A DNA stretch of 64,000 nt. Source: Pseudomonas parafulva (GTDB taxonomy: Bacteria > Pseudomonadota > Gammaproteobacteria > Pseudomonadales > Pseudomonadaceae). A program made the translations under genes and the position numbers. The notes beneath the pieces were generated by a model. It did no database searches and had not been told where the DNA came from. It saw only the letters and a list, made by a program, of their open reading frames with translations. The DNA lies in NCBI RefSeq assembly GCF_002021815.1, contig NZ_CP019952.1:62001-126000 (forward strand). The letters run 5' to 3'. Shown one piece after another: positions 33,021 to 43,622 of this stretch (within the stretch, counting starts at the first letter, position 1; each line of letters starts with the position of its first letter).

Positions 33021-33662
33021 TCAGGCCGGCTGGCCGAGCTCCACGCCCAGCTGACGTGACAGGCAGGGCCAACGCTTCCAGGCCGCGCCGGTTTCGGGGC
33101 TGCTCAGTTTTTCACGGTAGGCTTCCACAGATTCTACGGCGAAGCTCTCGTCGTCGAGCATTTCATCGACCGAGTGGTGCACCACTTCATCGAGCTGATT
33201 GGCAAACGCCTCGCCGATCAGCTGGTGAGCGATCAGGTTGGCAACGGTGGTATCGACGGGGATGAGTGGCTGCTGGAAGTGCCGGATATACAGGTCGTTG
33301 ACCTCCTCCACCAGGCGATGGGCCAGGTAGGCCTCGTCCAGCAGGCAGTCCAGGCCGACATGCCCTTGCATAACGCTAGGCGGCTGCAGGAAGTAGGCCT
33401 CGGCAATCTTCAGTACGGGCTTGATCTGCGACTCAATACCGGCTTCACGCGCCACCTCGTGGGCCGCTTCAAGCAGTTCCGGCACTTGATCGATGTAGGC
33501 ACCCACAAAGCGCGCCAACGTGTCCTGAGCACCCTGCTCCGGCAATTGGATGGAAGGGTGCAGGTGCGGCAGTTGCAGCGCGAGGCGTTTTTTCAGCTGG
33601 CCGGTCTGGCCTTCATGTTGGTGGGCTTGATTCACCTGCTCGCGTACAGCAGCGATGTTCAT
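33021..33662 (-). CDS. conserved hypothetical protein (PA0104-like)
   Basis: 213 residues from the ATG at 33662 (MNIAAVREQVNQAHQHEG), with a TTGGAG Shine-Dalgarno; a longer frame to 33689 lacks one. The protein is soluble, acidic and mostly helical (VGAYIDQVPELLEAAHEVAREAG), with no signal peptide or motif known to me. By position it corresponds to the gene that in P. aeruginosa and P. putida lies between the SulP gene and coxB. Here the cox genes are not found beyond it. Function unknown. Confidence 0.75.
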   Translation of the reverse strand: MNIAAVREQVNQAHQHEGQTGQLKKRLALQLPHLHPSIQLPEQGAQDTLARFVGAYIDQVPELLEAAHEVAREAGIESQIKPVLKIAEAYFLQPPSVMQGHVGLDCLLDEAYLAHRLVEEVNDLYIRHFQQPLIPVDTTVANLIAHQLIGEAFANQLDEVVHHSVDEMLDDESFAVESVEAYREKLSSPETGAAWKRWPCLSRQLGVELGQPA

Positions 33663-34017
33663 GACAACTCCAAGGACAAATCGTTTCAAACGGAAGACAC
33701 TAACTTAGCTGGATATTCAATTAAGTTAAGATCCATTTGTTATAAACGGATCCGATGCCTGTCGTATCCAGCATATATGGCGCTTCCTGCGTGACTGTTC
33801 CCCTTCAATTACACCGATTTAGAGCCATTGGGCTGTTGATGAAGTTCATTTCATGAAAACCGGGTGCACTGTGCTAATCGTCCCGCACAGCCCATTAAGA
33901 CCAATGCAAACCGTGGCGCCGCGCCGCATGCGTAGCACGCCGGCATGGCGTACCCTAGCGCCTACCTTGTGCGCTGTTCATTGCAGTTATCGTCGACCTC
34001 AACCTGTTATCGAGCCC
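33663..34017. other. intergenic region where the cox cluster would be expected
   Basis: 355 bases without a gene. The left third is AT-rich (promoter side of the minus-strand gene), the right part GC-rich. The right part is open in the sco1 frame from 33853, but those 55 codons look non-coding (many Arg, Pro, Cys, no signal). I found no remnant of coxB, coxA, ctaG, coxC, SURF1 or heme-synthesis genes. Confidence 0.6.
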
Positions 34018-34650
34018 ATGACCCGAACCCAGAAAGCCGTCTTCCTCATCGCTGCCCTGATCGTCGTGATCATGGGCCTGATCCTCAACAATGTGCTCAA
34101 CGCCAAGCGCCCACCGAGCGCTACCGAGCTCATCGATGCCGGCATCATCCTGCTGCCGCAAAGCCGGACGGTGGCTGACGTGACCATGACCAACCAGAAC
34201 GGCCAGCCGGTGCAGCTGGATGAGTTGAAAGGCAAGTGGTCGCTGCTGTTCTTTGGCTATACCTACTGTCCGGACATCTGCCCCACCACATTGGCGCAGC
34301 TGCGACAGGTAAAGAGTGAACTGCCCAAGCAGGCGCTGGACCGCTTGCAGGTGGTGTTGGTGAGCGTGGACCCCAACCGCGACACGCCGAGCCAGCTCAA
34401 GCAATACCTGGGTTACTTCGACAAGGACTTCGTGGGGTTGGCCGGTTCCGTGGAAGATACCCAGAAGCTGGCCAATGCGCTTAGCATCCCCTTCATCCCT
34501 GCCGACACCAGCAAGCCCGGTTACACCGTGGACCACAGTGGCAACCTGGCAATCGTCGGCCCGGACGGCAGTCAGCGTGGCTTCATTCGTGCGCCGTTCG
34601 ACAGCAAGAAGTTGGTGGCCCGCCTGCCCGGTCTGGTCCGGGGCGACTGA
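34018..34650 (+). CDS. SCO1/SenC copper chaperone
   Basis: Thioredoxin-fold protein that delivers copper to the CuA centre of cytochrome oxidase. 210 residues from ATG 34018: N-terminal membrane anchor (AVFLIAALIVVIMGLILN), copper motif FFGYTYCPDICPTTL with CxxxC, and the distal histidine in PGYTVDHSGNLAIVG. The fold is complete. Normally it closes the aa3 oxidase operon; here it stands alone, so its target must be encoded elsewhere or the gene is a leftover. Confidence 0.9.
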   Translation: MTRTQKAVFLIAALIVVIMGLILNNVLNAKRPPSATELIDAGIILLPQSRTVADVTMTNQNGQPVQLDELKGKWSLLFFGYTYCPDICPTTLAQLRQVKSELPKQALDRLQVVLVSVDPNRDTPSQLKQYLGYFDKDFVGLAGSVEDTQKLANALSIPFIPADTSKPGYTVDHSGNLAIVGPDGSQRGFIRAPFDSKKLVARLPGLVRGD

Positions 34651-34744
34651 GCATCTGTCAGGGCCCTGCGCGGGACCTGGCCTCTGGAGCGATAGCACAG
34701 GCGCATGACCCCCGTGCTTGCGTCACGCTCCAAATGGCAACCTC

Positions 34745-34771
34745 ACCCTGGGCCGCTTGGCGACCCAGGGT
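34745..34771. terminator. hairpin between convergent sco1 and metQ
   Basis: ACCCTGGG / CCCAGGGT 8-bp stem with an 11-base loop, seven bases beyond the metQ stop on the minus strand. Likely a shared terminator; no T-run on either side. Confidence 0.5.
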
Positions 34772-34777
34772 GCAGGC

Positions 34778-35548
34778 TCAGAACGCGGGTACTACAGCGC
34801 CTTTGTATTTCTCGGTGATGAACTGCTTCACCTCGGGCGAATGCAGGGCGGCTGCCAGTTTCTTCATGTCTTCACTGTCCTTGTTGTCCGGACGCGCGAC
34901 GAGGATATTCACGTAAGGCGAATCGCTGCCCTCAATGGCCAGCGCATCCTTTTCCGGGTTCAACTTGGCTTCCAGCGCATAGTTGGTGTTGATCAGGGCG
35001 GCATCGACCTGGGTCAGCACGCGCGGGATGGTGGCCGCTTCTAGTTCGCGGAACTTGATGTTCTTCGGGTTCTCGGCAACGTCTTTCACGGTGGAGAGGA
35101 TGTTGCTGTTGTCCTTGAGCTTGATGACGCCGGCCTTGTCCAGCAGCAGCAGGGCACGGCCACCGTTGGTGGCATCGTTGGGGATGACCACGGTAGCGCC
35201 GGATGGGAGTTCGTCGAGCTTCTTGATCTTGGTGGAATAAACGCCCAGCGGTTCGATGTGCACGCCAGTCACGTTCACCAGATCGGTACCCTTGGCCTTG
35301 TTGAACTCATCGAGGTAAGGCTGGTGCTGGAAGAAGTTGGCGTCGAGGCGCTTTTCCGCCACCTGCACGTTTGGCTGAATGTAGTCGGTGAATTCCTTCA
35401 CCTTCAGCTCTACCCCTTCCTTGGCCAGCAGCGGCTTGACCACGTTGAGGATCTCGGCGTGGGGTACCGGCGTAGCAGCGACGGTCAGGGTATCGGCCTG
35501 GGCCGAGAAGGCCGCGATGGCGGCAGCGACAGCAAGCAGCTTCTTCAT
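34778..35548 (-). CDS. metQ: MetQ, methionine-binding protein of ABC importer
   Basis: Substrate-binding subunit of the D/L-methionine importer. 256 residues with signal peptide MKKLLAVAAAIAAFSAQA and then the NlpA/MetQ core: TPVPHAEILNVVKP, FTDYIQPNVQV, NFFQHQPYLDEFN and IPNDATNGGRALLLL. The leader has no lipobox cysteine, so this copy may be soluble in the periplasm. Encoded 65 bases after metI in the metN-metI-metQ operon. Confidence 0.92.
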   Translation of the reverse strand: MKKLLAVAAAIAAFSAQADTLTVAATPVPHAEILNVVKPLLAKEGVELKVKEFTDYIQPNVQVAEKRLDANFFQHQPYLDEFNKAKGTDLVNVTGVHIEPLGVYSTKIKKLDELPSGATVVIPNDATNGGRALLLLDKAGVIKLKDNSNILSTVKDVAENPKNIKFRELEAATIPRVLTQVDAALINTNYALEAKLNPEKDALAIEGSDSPYVNILVARPDNKDSEDMKKLAAALHSPEVKQFITEKYKGAVVPAF

Positions 35549-35585
35549 TGATCACTCCTTGTGAGGGCCGCGACGGCCCCCGAAC

Positions 35586-35604
35586 GGGTCGGCCGAGCCG
35601 ACCC
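35586..35604 (-). repeat. hairpin between metI and metQ
   Basis: GGGTCGGC / GCCGACCC stem of 8 bp with a three-base loop in the 64-base gap between metI and metQ. A stable mRNA hairpin at this point usually protects or separates the binding-protein message, which is needed in excess. Confidence 0.5.
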
Positions 35605-35612
35605 CATTGGGG

Positions 35613-36287
35613 TTACTTACGGGAAAAATGCACAACCAGCCGGTCGCCGACACTTTGCAGGACCTGCACCAGCACCAGCAACAGCACCACGGTCACGACC
35701 ATGACGTCAGTCTGGAAACGCTGGTAGCCGAAACGAATCGCCAGGTCCCCCAGACCACCCGCACCCACGACACCGGCCATCGCGGTATAGGAAACCAGCG
35801 TGATGGCCGTGACGGTGATCGCGGCGAAGATCCCTGGCCGGGCCTCGGGCAACAGGGCGCTGGTGATGATCTGGCGCGTGGTGGCACCCATGGACTGTGT
35901 GGCTTCGATGATGCCGCGATCCACTTCGCGCAGAGCGGTTTCGACCAGGCGGGCGAAGAATGGCGTGGCACCCACTACCAAGGGCGGAATCGCACCCGCC
36001 ACGCCCAGCGACGTGCCGGTGATCAGCACGGTGATGGGGATCATCACGATCAACAGGATGATGAACGGCAGCGAACGCAGCACGTTGACCACTAGCGACA
36101 GCAAGGCGTACACGCCCTTTTGTTCGAACATCTGGCGCGGACCGCACAGAAACAGCAGCACGCCCAGCGGCAGGCCCAGCAGCACGGTGAAGAACAGCGA
36201 GCCGAACAGCATGATCAGGGTATCGACGGTTGCCAGCCAGATTTCGGCCCAGTCGACGTTGGCAAAGAAACTCAAGGCGTCCATCAA
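35613..36287 (-). CDS. metI: MetI, methionine ABC importer permease
   Basis: Inner-membrane permease. 224 residues with five predicted helices (for example [20 protein letters not shown] and [18 protein letters not shown]) and the EAA loop that contacts the ATPase ([20 protein letters not shown]). It overlaps metN by four bases (ATGA) and precedes metQ. Confidence 0.93.
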   Translation of the reverse strand: MMDALSFFANVDWAEIWLATVDTLIMLFGSLFFTVLLGLPLGVLLFLCGPRQMFEQKGVYALLSLVVNVLRSLPFIILLIVMIPITVLITGTSLGVAGAIPPLVVGATPFFARLVETALREVDRGIIEATQSMGATTRQIITSALLPEARPGIFAAITVTAITLVSYTAMAGVVGAGGLGDLAIRFGYQRFQTDVMVVTVVLLLVLVQVLQSVGDRLVVHFSRK

Positions 36288-37291
36288 CGCAGTACCTCCA
36301 TATGAACATCCGCGGCCTTGAAGCGGGCAAAGGCCGCTTGCATGTCGCCGCCAATCAGGGCGAGCGTGAGCTGACCGTAGGGGACGTCCTTGATGCGATC
36401 GATACGCCCGGCAAGGATGCTGTAGTCCACGCCGGTCTCACGGGCAACGGTACCCAGCAGCGGCGCGTAGGTGGCTTCGCCCTGGAAGGTCAGGCGTACG
36501 ATGCGGCCTGGCACATGGGCGAAGTCGTCGCGCTGTTCGCCTTCATCGACGTGATCGTCTTCCTGCACGAAGCGCTTGGTGGTGGGGTGCTGCGGGTGCA
36601 GGAACACATCCGCCACCGAGCCTTGCTCGACGATCTGACCGGCGTCCATCACTGCTACCCGGTCGCAGACGCGGCGGATCACGTCCATTTCGTGGGTAAT
36701 CAGCACGATGGTGAGTTTCAGCTCCCGGTTGATCTCGGCCAGTAGCTGCAGTACCGAGGCAGTGGTCTGCGGGTCCAGGGCGCTGGTCGCCTCATCACAC
36801 AACAGGATCTTCGGGTTGGTCGACAAGGCACGGGCAATGCCGACGCGCTGCTTCTGACCGCCCGACAACTGTGCAGGGTACTTGCGAGCATGGTCCGACA
36901 GACCGACCCGGGCCAGAAGCTCGACCACGCGTTTGTCAATCTCGGCGCGCGACAATTGGCCAGCAAGGGTGAGCGGCAGAGCGACGTTGTCTGCAACGGT
37001 CTTGGAAGCCAGCAGGTTGAAATGCTGGAAAATCATGCCGACCTGCTGGCGAAAACCGCGCAATTGATTGGCATTGAAGGCGGTGACGTCTTCACCATCG
37101 ACGATAATCTTGCCGCCGGAAGGCTCTTCCAGGCGATTGATCAGGCGCAGCATGGTGCTCTTGCCGGCCCCGGAATGGCCGATCAGGCCGAACACTTGGC
37201 CATCCTCGATCGTCAGGGTCGTGGGATTCAGTGCGGGAATTTCTCTACCGGCAACGCGGTAAGTCTTGTGTACCTGTTGGAACTCGATCAC
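36284..37291 (-). CDS. metN: MetN, methionine ABC importer ATPase
   Basis: 335 residues. Walker [14 protein letters not shown], signature [15 protein letters not shown] and Walker [14 protein letters not shown] are all intact. The C-terminal ~95 residues form the NIL domain ([17 protein letters not shown]) that binds methionine and inhibits the pump when methionine is plentiful. First gene of metNIQ; the promoter lies in the 222-base gap shared with the divergent katE gene. Confidence 0.94.
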   Translation of the reverse strand: MIEFQQVHKTYRVAGREIPALNPTTLTIEDGQVFGLIGHSGAGKSTMLRLINRLEEPSGGKIIVDGEDVTAFNANQLRGFRQQVGMIFQHFNLLASKTVADNVALPLTLAGQLSRAEIDKRVVELLARVGLSDHARKYPAQLSGGQKQRVGIARALSTNPKILLCDEATSALDPQTTASVLQLLAEINRELKLTIVLITHEMDVIRRVCDRVAVMDAGQIVEQGSVADVFLHPQHPTTKRFVQEDDHVDEGEQRDDFAHVPGRIVRLTFQGEATYAPLLGTVARETGVDYSILAGRIDRIKDVPYGQLTLALIGGDMQAAFARFKAADVHMEVLR

Positions 37292-37513
37292 GTAGCGAAC
37301 CTTGTGGGGCGCATGGAAATTGATTCAGCGGTGGGCTGGGGGCCGCATTTTAGCCTTTTATAACCGCTGTTCTTAGCATTTATTTTGCCTCTGACCAATC
37401 TGAACGCTATATGGCGACAGCTGGTCATCCCGATGGAACGCTCGCGCCTCTGGCCGAGTCACTAGCTGGACAAGCCCGATCGGGCACCTTAAGACTGATG
37501 AGGAAAGCCAACC

Positions 37514-39649
37514 ATGCCCAGCAAGAACAAGGATGCGCCGAAGCACAGCGAGGCCGCAGGTACCCAGACCCCGGATCGGGCCAATACCAATGCCAAGCTG
37601 CAGAGCCTGGAAGCAGACCGCAGCGATGCCACCGGGCAGGCGCTGCGCACTAATCAGGGTGTGCGCATCTCGGACAACCAGAACACCTTGAAGGCCGGCG
37701 ACCGCGGCCCCTCGCTGCTTGAAGACTTCATCATGCGCGAGAAGATCACCCATTTTGACCATGAGCGCATCCCGGAGCGTATCGTCCATGCCCGAGGCAC
37801 CGGTGCCCACGGTTATTTCCAGAGCTATGGCTGCCACGCCGAACTGACCAAGGCCGGCTTCCTGCAAGACCCGGAAAAGATCACCCCGGTATTCGTACGC
37901 TTCTCCACCGTACAGGGGCCGCGCGGCTCTGGTGACACGGTACGTGACGTGCGCGGCTTTGCCGTGAAGTTCTACACCGATGAAGGCAACTTCGACCTGG
38001 TCGGCAACAACATGCCGGTGTTCTTCATCCAAGACGCGATCAAGTTCCCGGACTTCGTACACGCCGTCAAGCCCGAGCCGCACAATGAGATCCCTACCGG
38101 CGGTTCGGCTCACGACACCTTCTGGGACTTCGTCTCGCTGGTGCCTGAATCGGCGCACATGGTCGTCTGGGCCATGTCCGACCGTGCCATTCCGCGCAGC
38201 CTGCGCATGATGGAAGGCTTCGGCGTGCACACCTTCCGCCTGGTCAACGCCGAAGGCGTGGCCCACTTCGTCAAGTTCCACTGGAAGCCCAGCGAGGGCG
38301 TGCACTCCGTACTGTGGGACGAGGCGCAAAAGCTGGCGGGCAAGGACACCGACTATCACCGTCGTGACCTGTGGGAAGCCATCGAAACCGGCGATTACCC
38401 GGAATGGGAACTGGGCGTGCAGATCGTGCCTGAGGCCGACGAGCACAAGTTCGACTTCGACCTGCTGGACCCGACCAAGATCATCCCCGAAGAGCTGGTA
38501 CCGGTCACGCCACTGGGCAAGATGGTGCTCAACCGCAACCCGGACAACTTCTTCTCCGAGGTCGAGCAGATTGCATTCTGCCCAGGCCACATCGTGCCGG
38601 GCATCGACTTTACCAATGACCCGTTGCTGCAAGGTCGCCTGTTCTCCTACACCGATACCCAGATCAGCCGCCTGGGTGGCCCGAACTTCCACCAGATCCC
38701 GATCAATCGCCCGGTCGCGCCGAACCACAACAACCAGCGCGACGCGATGCACCAGCATATCGTGCACAAGGGCCGCGCCGCCTACGAGCCCAACTCCATT
38801 GATGGTGGCTGGCCGAAGGAAACCCCGCCCGGCCCTCGCGATGGCGGTTTCGAGACCTATCAGGAACGCGTCGATGCGCACAAGATTCGCCAGCGCAGCG
38901 ATTCGTTCGGTGACCACTTCTCCCAGGCGCGCCTGTTCTTCCAGAGCATGAGCCCGACCGAACAGCAGCACATCATCAAGGCCTACAGCTTCGAATTGGG
39001 CAAGGTCGAGCGTGAGCACATCCGCGCCCGCCAGGTGAATGAAATTCTCGCCAACATCGACCTGAAGCTGGCAGCCGCCGTGGCCGAAAACCTAGGCCTG
39101 CCAGCCCCTAAAGCCGGTACCGTCAAGGTCAAGGGCAGCCAGCTGGCCAAATCGCCAGCCTTAAGCCAGATGAACCACCCGGGCAAGGTTGGGATCAAGG
39201 GTCGCAAGATCGCTGTACTGATCGCCAACGGCGTAGATGCTGCCAGTGTCGACAAGATGGTCAAGGCTCTGGAAGCGCAGAGTGCTCGCCCCATGCTGCT
39301 GGGCCCGACCTCCGCGCCTGTGAAGGCCGCCGACGGTACGCAACTGCCGGTGGATGCATCGATGGAAGGTATGCCGTCGATCATGTTCGATGGCATCGTC
39401 GTACCCGCTGGCAAGGCATCCACCGATGCCATGGCGGCCAGTGGCCTGGCCAAGCACTTCCTGCTTGAGGGCTACAAGCACCTCAAGGCGATGGTGCTGA
39501 CTCAGGAACTGCTGGCAACGTTGGGTCTGAAGGAAGACAAAGGTCTGCTGACCGGCGACGACCAGAAGGCCATGGACGCGTTCGTCAAGGCAGTGGAAGG
39601 GCATCGCGTGTGGGAGCGTGAAGCGGCTGCCGAAGCGGTTCCTGCTTAA
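37514..39649 (+). CDS. katE: KatE, large-subunit catalase HPII
   Basis: Monofunctional heme catalase of the large (clade 2) type, 711 residues. Catalytic His is in [14 protein letters not shown] (H92), the catalytic Asn in [16 protein letters not shown], and the heme tyrosine in [14 protein letters not shown]. The C-terminal ~150 residues form the flavodoxin/class-I amidotransferase-like domain ([15 protein letters not shown]) specific for this clade. ATG 37514 has TGAGGAAAG upstream. In pseudomonads it is a stationary-phase enzyme, usually RpoS-dependent; I cannot point to a clear promoter. Confidence 0.95.
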   Translation: MPSKNKDAPKHSEAAGTQTPDRANTNAKLQSLEADRSDATGQALRTNQGVRISDNQNTLKAGDRGPSLLEDFIMREKITHFDHERIPERIVHARGTGAHGYFQSYGCHAELTKAGFLQDPEKITPVFVRFSTVQGPRGSGDTVRDVRGFAVKFYTDEGNFDLVGNNMPVFFIQDAIKFPDFVHAVKPEPHNEIPTGGSAHDTFWDFVSLVPESAHMVVWAMSDRAIPRSLRMMEGFGVHTFRLVNAEGVAHFVKFHWKPSEGVHSVLWDEAQKLAGKDTDYHRRDLWEAIETGDYPEWELGVQIVPEADEHKFDFDLLDPTKIIPEELVPVTPLGKMVLNRNPDNFFSEVEQIAFCPGHIVPGIDFTNDPLLQGRLFSYTDTQISRLGGPNFHQIPINRPVAPNHNNQRDAMHQHIVHKGRAAYEPNSIDGGWPKETPPGPRDGGFETYQERVDAHKIRQRSDSFGDHFSQARLFFQSMSPTEQQHIIKAYSFELGKVEREHIRARQVNEILANIDLKLAAAVAENLGLPAPKAGTVKVKGSQLAKSPALSQMNHPGKVGIKGRKIAVLIANGVDAASVDKMVKALEAQSARPMLLGPTSAPVKAADGTQLPVDASMEGMPSIMFDGIVVPAGKASTDAMAASGLAKHFLLEGYKHLKAMVLTQELLATLGLKEDKGLLTGDDQKAMDAFVKAVEGHRVWEREAAAEAVPA

Positions 39650-39663
39650 ATCACTGGTGTATC

Positions 39664-39684
39664 AGGGGCTGCCTCGCAGCCCCT
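39664..39684. terminator. terminator hairpin after katE
   Basis: AGGGGCTGC / GCAGCCCCT 9-bp stem with a three-base loop, 15 bases after the katE stop and 11 bases before the end of the convergent gene. It probably serves both directions. Confidence 0.65.
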
Positions 39685-39694
39685 GTTCACTGGC

Positions 39695-40402
39695 TTAGCG
39701 CTGGTGGGGAACCAGCACCACCTGAGCAGGCAGTGCGCGCTGGATATCGTGCTTCTGTTTCAGCTCGAAGGTGCTGTCGATCTTGCGAACACGCTTGGTC
39801 AATAATGTCTTCAGCCACGGCGCATCCGCGCTGCGTGGCACCTGGAACACCACATCGCAACCATAGTTGACCACGTCGGCGGCAATGTCATCGAGTTGCT
39901 GGCGCATGGCTTGGATGTTGGTGGTTTCCAACGCAATGACCGTGCTGGGCGCACTGGGGTCGATCACTCGAGCCCTGGGCTTGGCTTCGGCAGCCTTGAG
40001 TGCGGCTTCGGCCTTGGCCAGCTCGGCCTTGCGCGCTTGTGAAACGGCATCACCGCCAGTAACCGCCGGAGCCTGTGGCATGAGTGCGCGCGCGCGCGCC
40101 AAGGCTGTGACCGCCGCGTTCACGTCACCCTTCTGCAGCATGATCTGACTGCGTTGCAGGTAAGCTTCGGCCAGCTCGCGCTGGTATTGTTCAATGCGGC
40201 CGTCGCCAGGCGACTGCGCTTGCAGGGAGACCAGTTGGTCTTCTGCGGTAGCCAGCTCGTTGCTGGCGATATTTTGTTGCAATTGCTGCCATGCATCAGG
40301 CTGGGCAGGCGTGCTGGCCTGTTCGACCGGTGCTTGGGAGCACGCGGCGAGGAACAGGGAAAATACGCCAACAAGCAGACAACGGGAGGCAAACGGCTTC
40401 AT
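39695..40402 (-). CDS. PA5502-like lipoprotein
   Basis: 235 residues with a signal peptide and lipobox FLAACS (cysteine at about residue 21). A TPR-like helical part (EDQLVSLQAQSPGDGRIEQ, VNAAVTALARARALMPQ) is followed by an Ala/Lys-rich linker (AKAEAALKAAEAKPR) and a C-terminal domain of about 75 residues that includes VIALETTNIQAMR. Neighbour of znuB in P. aeruginosa too (PA5502). Function unknown; an envelope role is likely. Confidence 0.75.
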   Translation of the reverse strand: MKPFASRCLLVGVFSLFLAACSQAPVEQASTPAQPDAWQQLQQNIASNELATAEDQLVSLQAQSPGDGRIEQYQRELAEAYLQRSQIMLQKGDVNAAVTALARARALMPQAPAVTGGDAVSQARKAELAKAEAALKAAEAKPRARVIDPSAPSTVIALETTNIQAMRQQLDDIAADVVNYGCDVVFQVPRSADAPWLKTLLTKRVRKIDSTFELKQKHDIQRALPAQVVLVPHQR

Positions 40403-40527
40403 TCCTGCGGCTCTCTATTTGCGCAAAAAGCGAGCAAGTCTACACCCAGGTGCGCACGCTCGAAAACTGGTCTTACAGACCCTTAACTGCGCCGAAGGTT
40501 GCAAGGCAGGCCTTGTAAGCCTTTCGC

Positions 40528-41310
40528 TCACCGTTTGGGCAGGGCCAGACTCAGCAAGAATAGCACCGCAGCGCACACCACAATGGATGGGCCGGCAGGG
40601 GTGTCCTTGAACCATGACAAGGCCAGCCCGCCGCAGACCGCTAGTACGCCGATGACGCTGGCGCCTACAGCCATCTGCTCCGGAGAGCGCGCATGCCGTT
40701 GTGCAGCTGCCGCCGGAATGATCAATAAAGAAGTGATCAGCAAGACGCCGACGATCTTCATGGCCACCGCAATGACCACGGCAATGAGCAGCATCAGCGC
40801 CATGCGCAAGGCTGCAACCGGTAACCCTTCGACCGTTGCCAGTTCTTCGTGGACGGTGACGGCGAGCAAAGGGCGCCACAAGACGGCGATCAGTACGAGT
40901 ACCAGGGCGGTACCGCCCAGAATCCAGGCAAGATCGGTCGGGCTGATGGCCAGCAGATCCCCGAACAGGTAAGCCATCAGGTCGATGCGCACGTCGTGCA
41001 TGAAGCTCAGCACCACCAGGCCCAGGGACAAGGTACTGGGCGCCAGGATGCCCAGTAGCGTGTCGGATGCCAGAGGCTGGCGTTGCTGCAAGGTCACCAG
41101 CAGAATCGCCAGCAACAGGCAGCCCACGGTGACGGCCAACGTGGGGCTGACATCCAGCACGAAGCCCAGGGCCACGCCCAGCAAGGCGGCATGGGACAGG
41201 GTGTCGCCAAAATAGGCCATGCGCCGCCAGACGACGAACGAGCCAAGAGGGCCAGCTACCAGCGCGAGGGACAGACCAGCGAGCAGGGCGTAGAGAAGAA
41301 AATCAGCCAT
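40528..41310 (-). CDS. znuB: ZnuB, zinc ABC importer permease
   Basis: Inner-membrane permease of the high-affinity zinc importer. 260 residues from ATG 41310, with about eight helices and the conserved ABC-3 features: [20 protein letters not shown] near the N-terminus and [19 protein letters not shown], which forms the ATPase contact. The start overlaps the znuC end by eight bases. Last gene of the zur-znuC-znuB transcript. Confidence 0.93.
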   Translation of the reverse strand: MADFLLYALLAGLSLALVAGPLGSFVVWRRMAYFGDTLSHAALLGVALGFVLDVSPTLAVTVGCLLLAILLVTLQQRQPLASDTLLGILAPSTLSLGLVVLSFMHDVRIDLMAYLFGDLLAISPTDLAWILGGTALVLVLIAVLWRPLLAVTVHEELATVEGLPVAALRMALMLLIAVVIAVAMKIVGVLLITSLLIIPAAAAQRHARSPEQMAVGASVIGVLAVCGGLALSWFKDTPAGPSIVVCAAVLFLLSLALPKR

Positions 41311-42076
41311 GCTTGCAGTGCGCTCCGTGGACATGGGGGGATGGGGCGACCACCGAACCGTGCAGGTCGTGGCTGTGGTCATGATGATGGTGATAAATGG
41401 CCAGGCTCGGTGCGGTCTGGCCGAACAGTTCGACGAATGCCGGGTCACCGCTGACCTGCTCGGGATGACCGGAGCAGCACACATGGCGATTCAGGCACAC
41501 CACCTGGTCTGTCGCACTCATGACCAGGTGCAGGTCGTGGGAAACCATCAACACGCCGCAACCCAGGCGGTCACGCAGTCGGGTGATGAGGTTGTAAAGC
41601 TCGGTCTGCCCTACCACGTCAACGCCTTGGACCGGCTCGTCCAGCACCAGCAACTGCGGCTCTCGCAGCAGTGCACGGGCCAGCAGCACGCGTTGCATTT
41701 CACCCCCGGACACAGTCTGGATCGGGCTGTCGATCACGTGCTCGGCGCCGACCTGCTGAAGCGCTGACAAGGCCGCCACGCGATCTACGCCGGGCACCAG
41801 GCGTAGAAAGCGCAGCACCGACAACGGCAACGTGGCGTCGACCTGGATTTTTTGCGGCATGTAGCCAATGCGCAGCCGGGGTTTGCGCCATACCGAGCCA
41901 CGGTGTGGCTTTAGCAGGCCCAGCACGGCGCGGACCAATGTGGTCTTGCCCGCCCCATTGGGCCCGATCAGGGTGACGATCTGGCCCGGCGCGACTGCCA
42001 GGTCAATGCTGTCGAGCACGGCCTCGCCGCCATAGGTGACGCCGACCTGCTCCAGCCGGATCAGCGCGTCGCTCAT
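41303..42076 (-). CDS. znuC: ZnuC, zinc ABC importer ATPase
   Basis: 257 residues from ATG 42076. Walker [13 protein letters not shown], signature [16 protein letters not shown], Walker [14 protein letters not shown] and the switch histidine in [11 protein letters not shown] are intact. The C-terminus is His-rich (YHHHHDHSH), which is common in ZnuC and may bind zinc. It overlaps zur by four bases and znuB by eight, so all three are cotranslated. Confidence 0.94.
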   Translation of the reverse strand: MSDALIRLEQVGVTYGGEAVLDSIDLAVAPGQIVTLIGPNGAGKTTLVRAVLGLLKPHRGSVWRKPRLRIGYMPQKIQVDATLPLSVLRFLRLVPGVDRVAALSALQQVGAEHVIDSPIQTVSGGEMQRVLLARALLREPQLLVLDEPVQGVDVVGQTELYNLITRLRDRLGCGVLMVSHDLHLVMSATDQVVCLNRHVCCSGHPEQVSGDPAFVELFGQTAPSLAIYHHHHDHSHDLHGSVVAPSPHVHGAHCKHG

Positions 42077-42558
42077 GCCGCGTCCTTGCAGTTGCTGCAC
42101 ACGCCCACGACTTCGACGGTCTGGTTCTCGACCGTGAAACCCACGTGCCTGGCGCTGCCGACGATGGCATCGCTGATACTTGCCTGCTCCAGTTCAATGG
42201 CGATATGGCACAGCCGGCAAATCAGAAACTGCCCCTGGTGCGAATGCTCGGGATGGCTACAACCGATGAAGGCGTTCAGCGAGGCGATGCGGTGCACGAG
42301 GCCGTTTTCCAGGAGGAAGTCCAGCGCGCGGTACACCGTGGGCGGCGCCGCGCGACGACCATCCTGTTCGCTGAGCACCGCCAGGATGTCGTAGGCGCCC
42401 AGCGGTTCGTGGCTCTGCCACACCAGTTCCAGTACCCGGCGACGCAGCGCCGTCAGGCGCAGACCCTGACGGGCGCACAAGGCGTCGGCTTCGGCCAGGG
42501 CGCTGTGCACGCAATGGGAATGGTCATGGGGACGGTTGGCCAGCGGCGTAATGGACAT
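42073..42558 (-). CDS. zur: Zur, zinc uptake repressor (Fur family)
   Basis: 161 residues. An N-terminal winged helix ([38 protein letters not shown]) is followed by the metal-binding dimerisation domain with [20 protein letters not shown] and a final CSNC pair, giving the structural Cys4 and regulatory zinc sites. It should repress znuA and its own operon when zinc is sufficient, from the shared 66-base divergent region. Confidence 0.93.
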   Translation of the reverse strand: MSITPLANRPHDHSHCVHSALAEADALCARQGLRLTALRRRVLELVWQSHEPLGAYDILAVLSEQDGRRAAPPTVYRALDFLLENGLVHRIASLNAFIGCSHPEHSHQGQFLICRLCHIAIELEQASISDAIVGSARHVGFTVENQTVEVVGVCSNCKDAA

Positions 42559-42584
42559 GGGCAGCGACGATTCTGGATGGAGAC

Positions 42585-42597
42585 GTTATTATGTTAC
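42585..42597. promoter_or_regulatory. probable Zur operator between zur and znuA
   Basis: GTTATTATGTTAC lies in the short divergent region and resembles the GTTAT-N3-ATAAC Zur box core, with an imperfect right half. Its place, just upstream of the likely znuA GTG and 27 bases from the zur start, suits control of both genes. Confidence 0.5.
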
Positions 42598-42624
42598 CTG
42601 TTTCTGACGATTCGAGTACCTACC

Positions 42625-43530
42625 GTGGCCCGATTCCTTACCCTGTTTGTCGCTTTCATCGCATTTTCCGCCCACGCCGACGTGCGTGTGCTGACCAGCA
42701 TCAAGCCACTGCAACAGATCGCCGCTGCTGTGCAGGACGGTGTCGGCAGCCCTGAAGTGCTGTTGCCGCCAGGCGCCTCGCCTCATCATTACGCATTGCG
42801 TCCCTCGGACGTGCGCAGGGTCGCGGATGCGGATTTGCTGTACTGGATCGGCCCGGACATGGAAGGCTTCCTGCCAAGGGTGCTGGGTAACCGCAGCAAG
42901 CCGACCGTCGCGGTACAGTCGCTGCCGGGCATGAAGCTGCGTCACTTCGGTGAAGATAGCCATTCCCATGACGAAGACCATGACGACCATGACCATGACC
43001 ACCGCCCGGGCAGCCTCGATGCGCACTTGTGGTTGTCTTCGGTGAACGCCCGGGTGATCGCTGGAAAGATGGCCGCCGATCTCGCCAGCGCGGACCCTGC
43101 CAATGCCGACCGCTACAAGCGTAACCTGGCGGCGTTCACCCAACGCCTGGACGCGCTCGACGCCCGTATCAAGGCACGGGTAGCAGGCGTGGCCGGCAAG
43201 CCGTACTTCGTGTTCCACGAGGCCTTCGATTATTTCGAAGCTGAATATGGCCTCAAGCACACTGGCGTGTTCAGTGTGGCCTCCGAAGTGCAGCCCGGCG
43301 CTCAACACGTGGCCGCCATGCGCAAGCGGCTGCAGGAAGTGGGCAAGACGTGTGTCTTCAGCGAGCCGCCCTTGCGCCCTCGGCTGGCCGAAACCCTGAC
43401 AGCCGGTTTGCCGGTGCGCCTGGCCGAGCTCGATGCGCTTGGTGGCACCGATCCGGTAAATGCGCAAGGCTACGAGCGCTTGCTCGACAAGCTAGGAAGC
43501 GACCTGGCGAGCTGCCTGGAGCAGTTGTAA
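42625..43530 (+). CDS. znuA: ZnuA, periplasmic zinc-binding protein
   Basis: Binding protein of the zinc importer. 301 residues from GTG 42625 with signal peptide ARFLTLFVAFIAFSAHA. The zinc histidines are in PGASPHHYAL, DAHLWLS and FVFHEAFDYFE, and a His/Asp-rich loop (HSHDEDHDDHDHDH) sits between them, as in other ZnuA proteins. An in-frame ATG at 42577 would add 16 residues but lies upstream of the probable Zur operator, so I prefer the GTG. Divergent from zur. Confidence 0.9.
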   Translation: MARFLTLFVAFIAFSAHADVRVLTSIKPLQQIAAAVQDGVGSPEVLLPPGASPHHYALRPSDVRRVADADLLYWIGPDMEGFLPRVLGNRSKPTVAVQSLPGMKLRHFGEDSHSHDEDHDDHDHDHRPGSLDAHLWLSSVNARVIAGKMAADLASADPANADRYKRNLAAFTQRLDALDARIKARVAGVAGKPYFVFHEAFDYFEAEYGLKHTGVFSVASEVQPGAQHVAAMRKRLQEVGKTCVFSEPPLRPRLAETLTAGLPVRLAELDALGGTDPVNAQGYERLLDKLGSDLASCLEQL

Positions 43531-43622
43531 TGGTATGAGGTGGCGGCATGCCTGGGTTGAGCGCCGCCTGGGCAGCGCCTGATTCCCATGGGCAGACGCA
43601 GGGCCTGCCGACAGGATTCGGG

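Noticed and set aside
37373..39019. Minus-strand frame of 548 codons antisense to katE
   Set aside because: It lies wholly over the conserved katE coding sequence and shows no family motif; a typical high-GC shadow.
42577..42624. ATG at 42577 as znuA start
   Set aside because: It would place the probable Zur operator inside the coding region and put 16 extra residues before the signal peptide.
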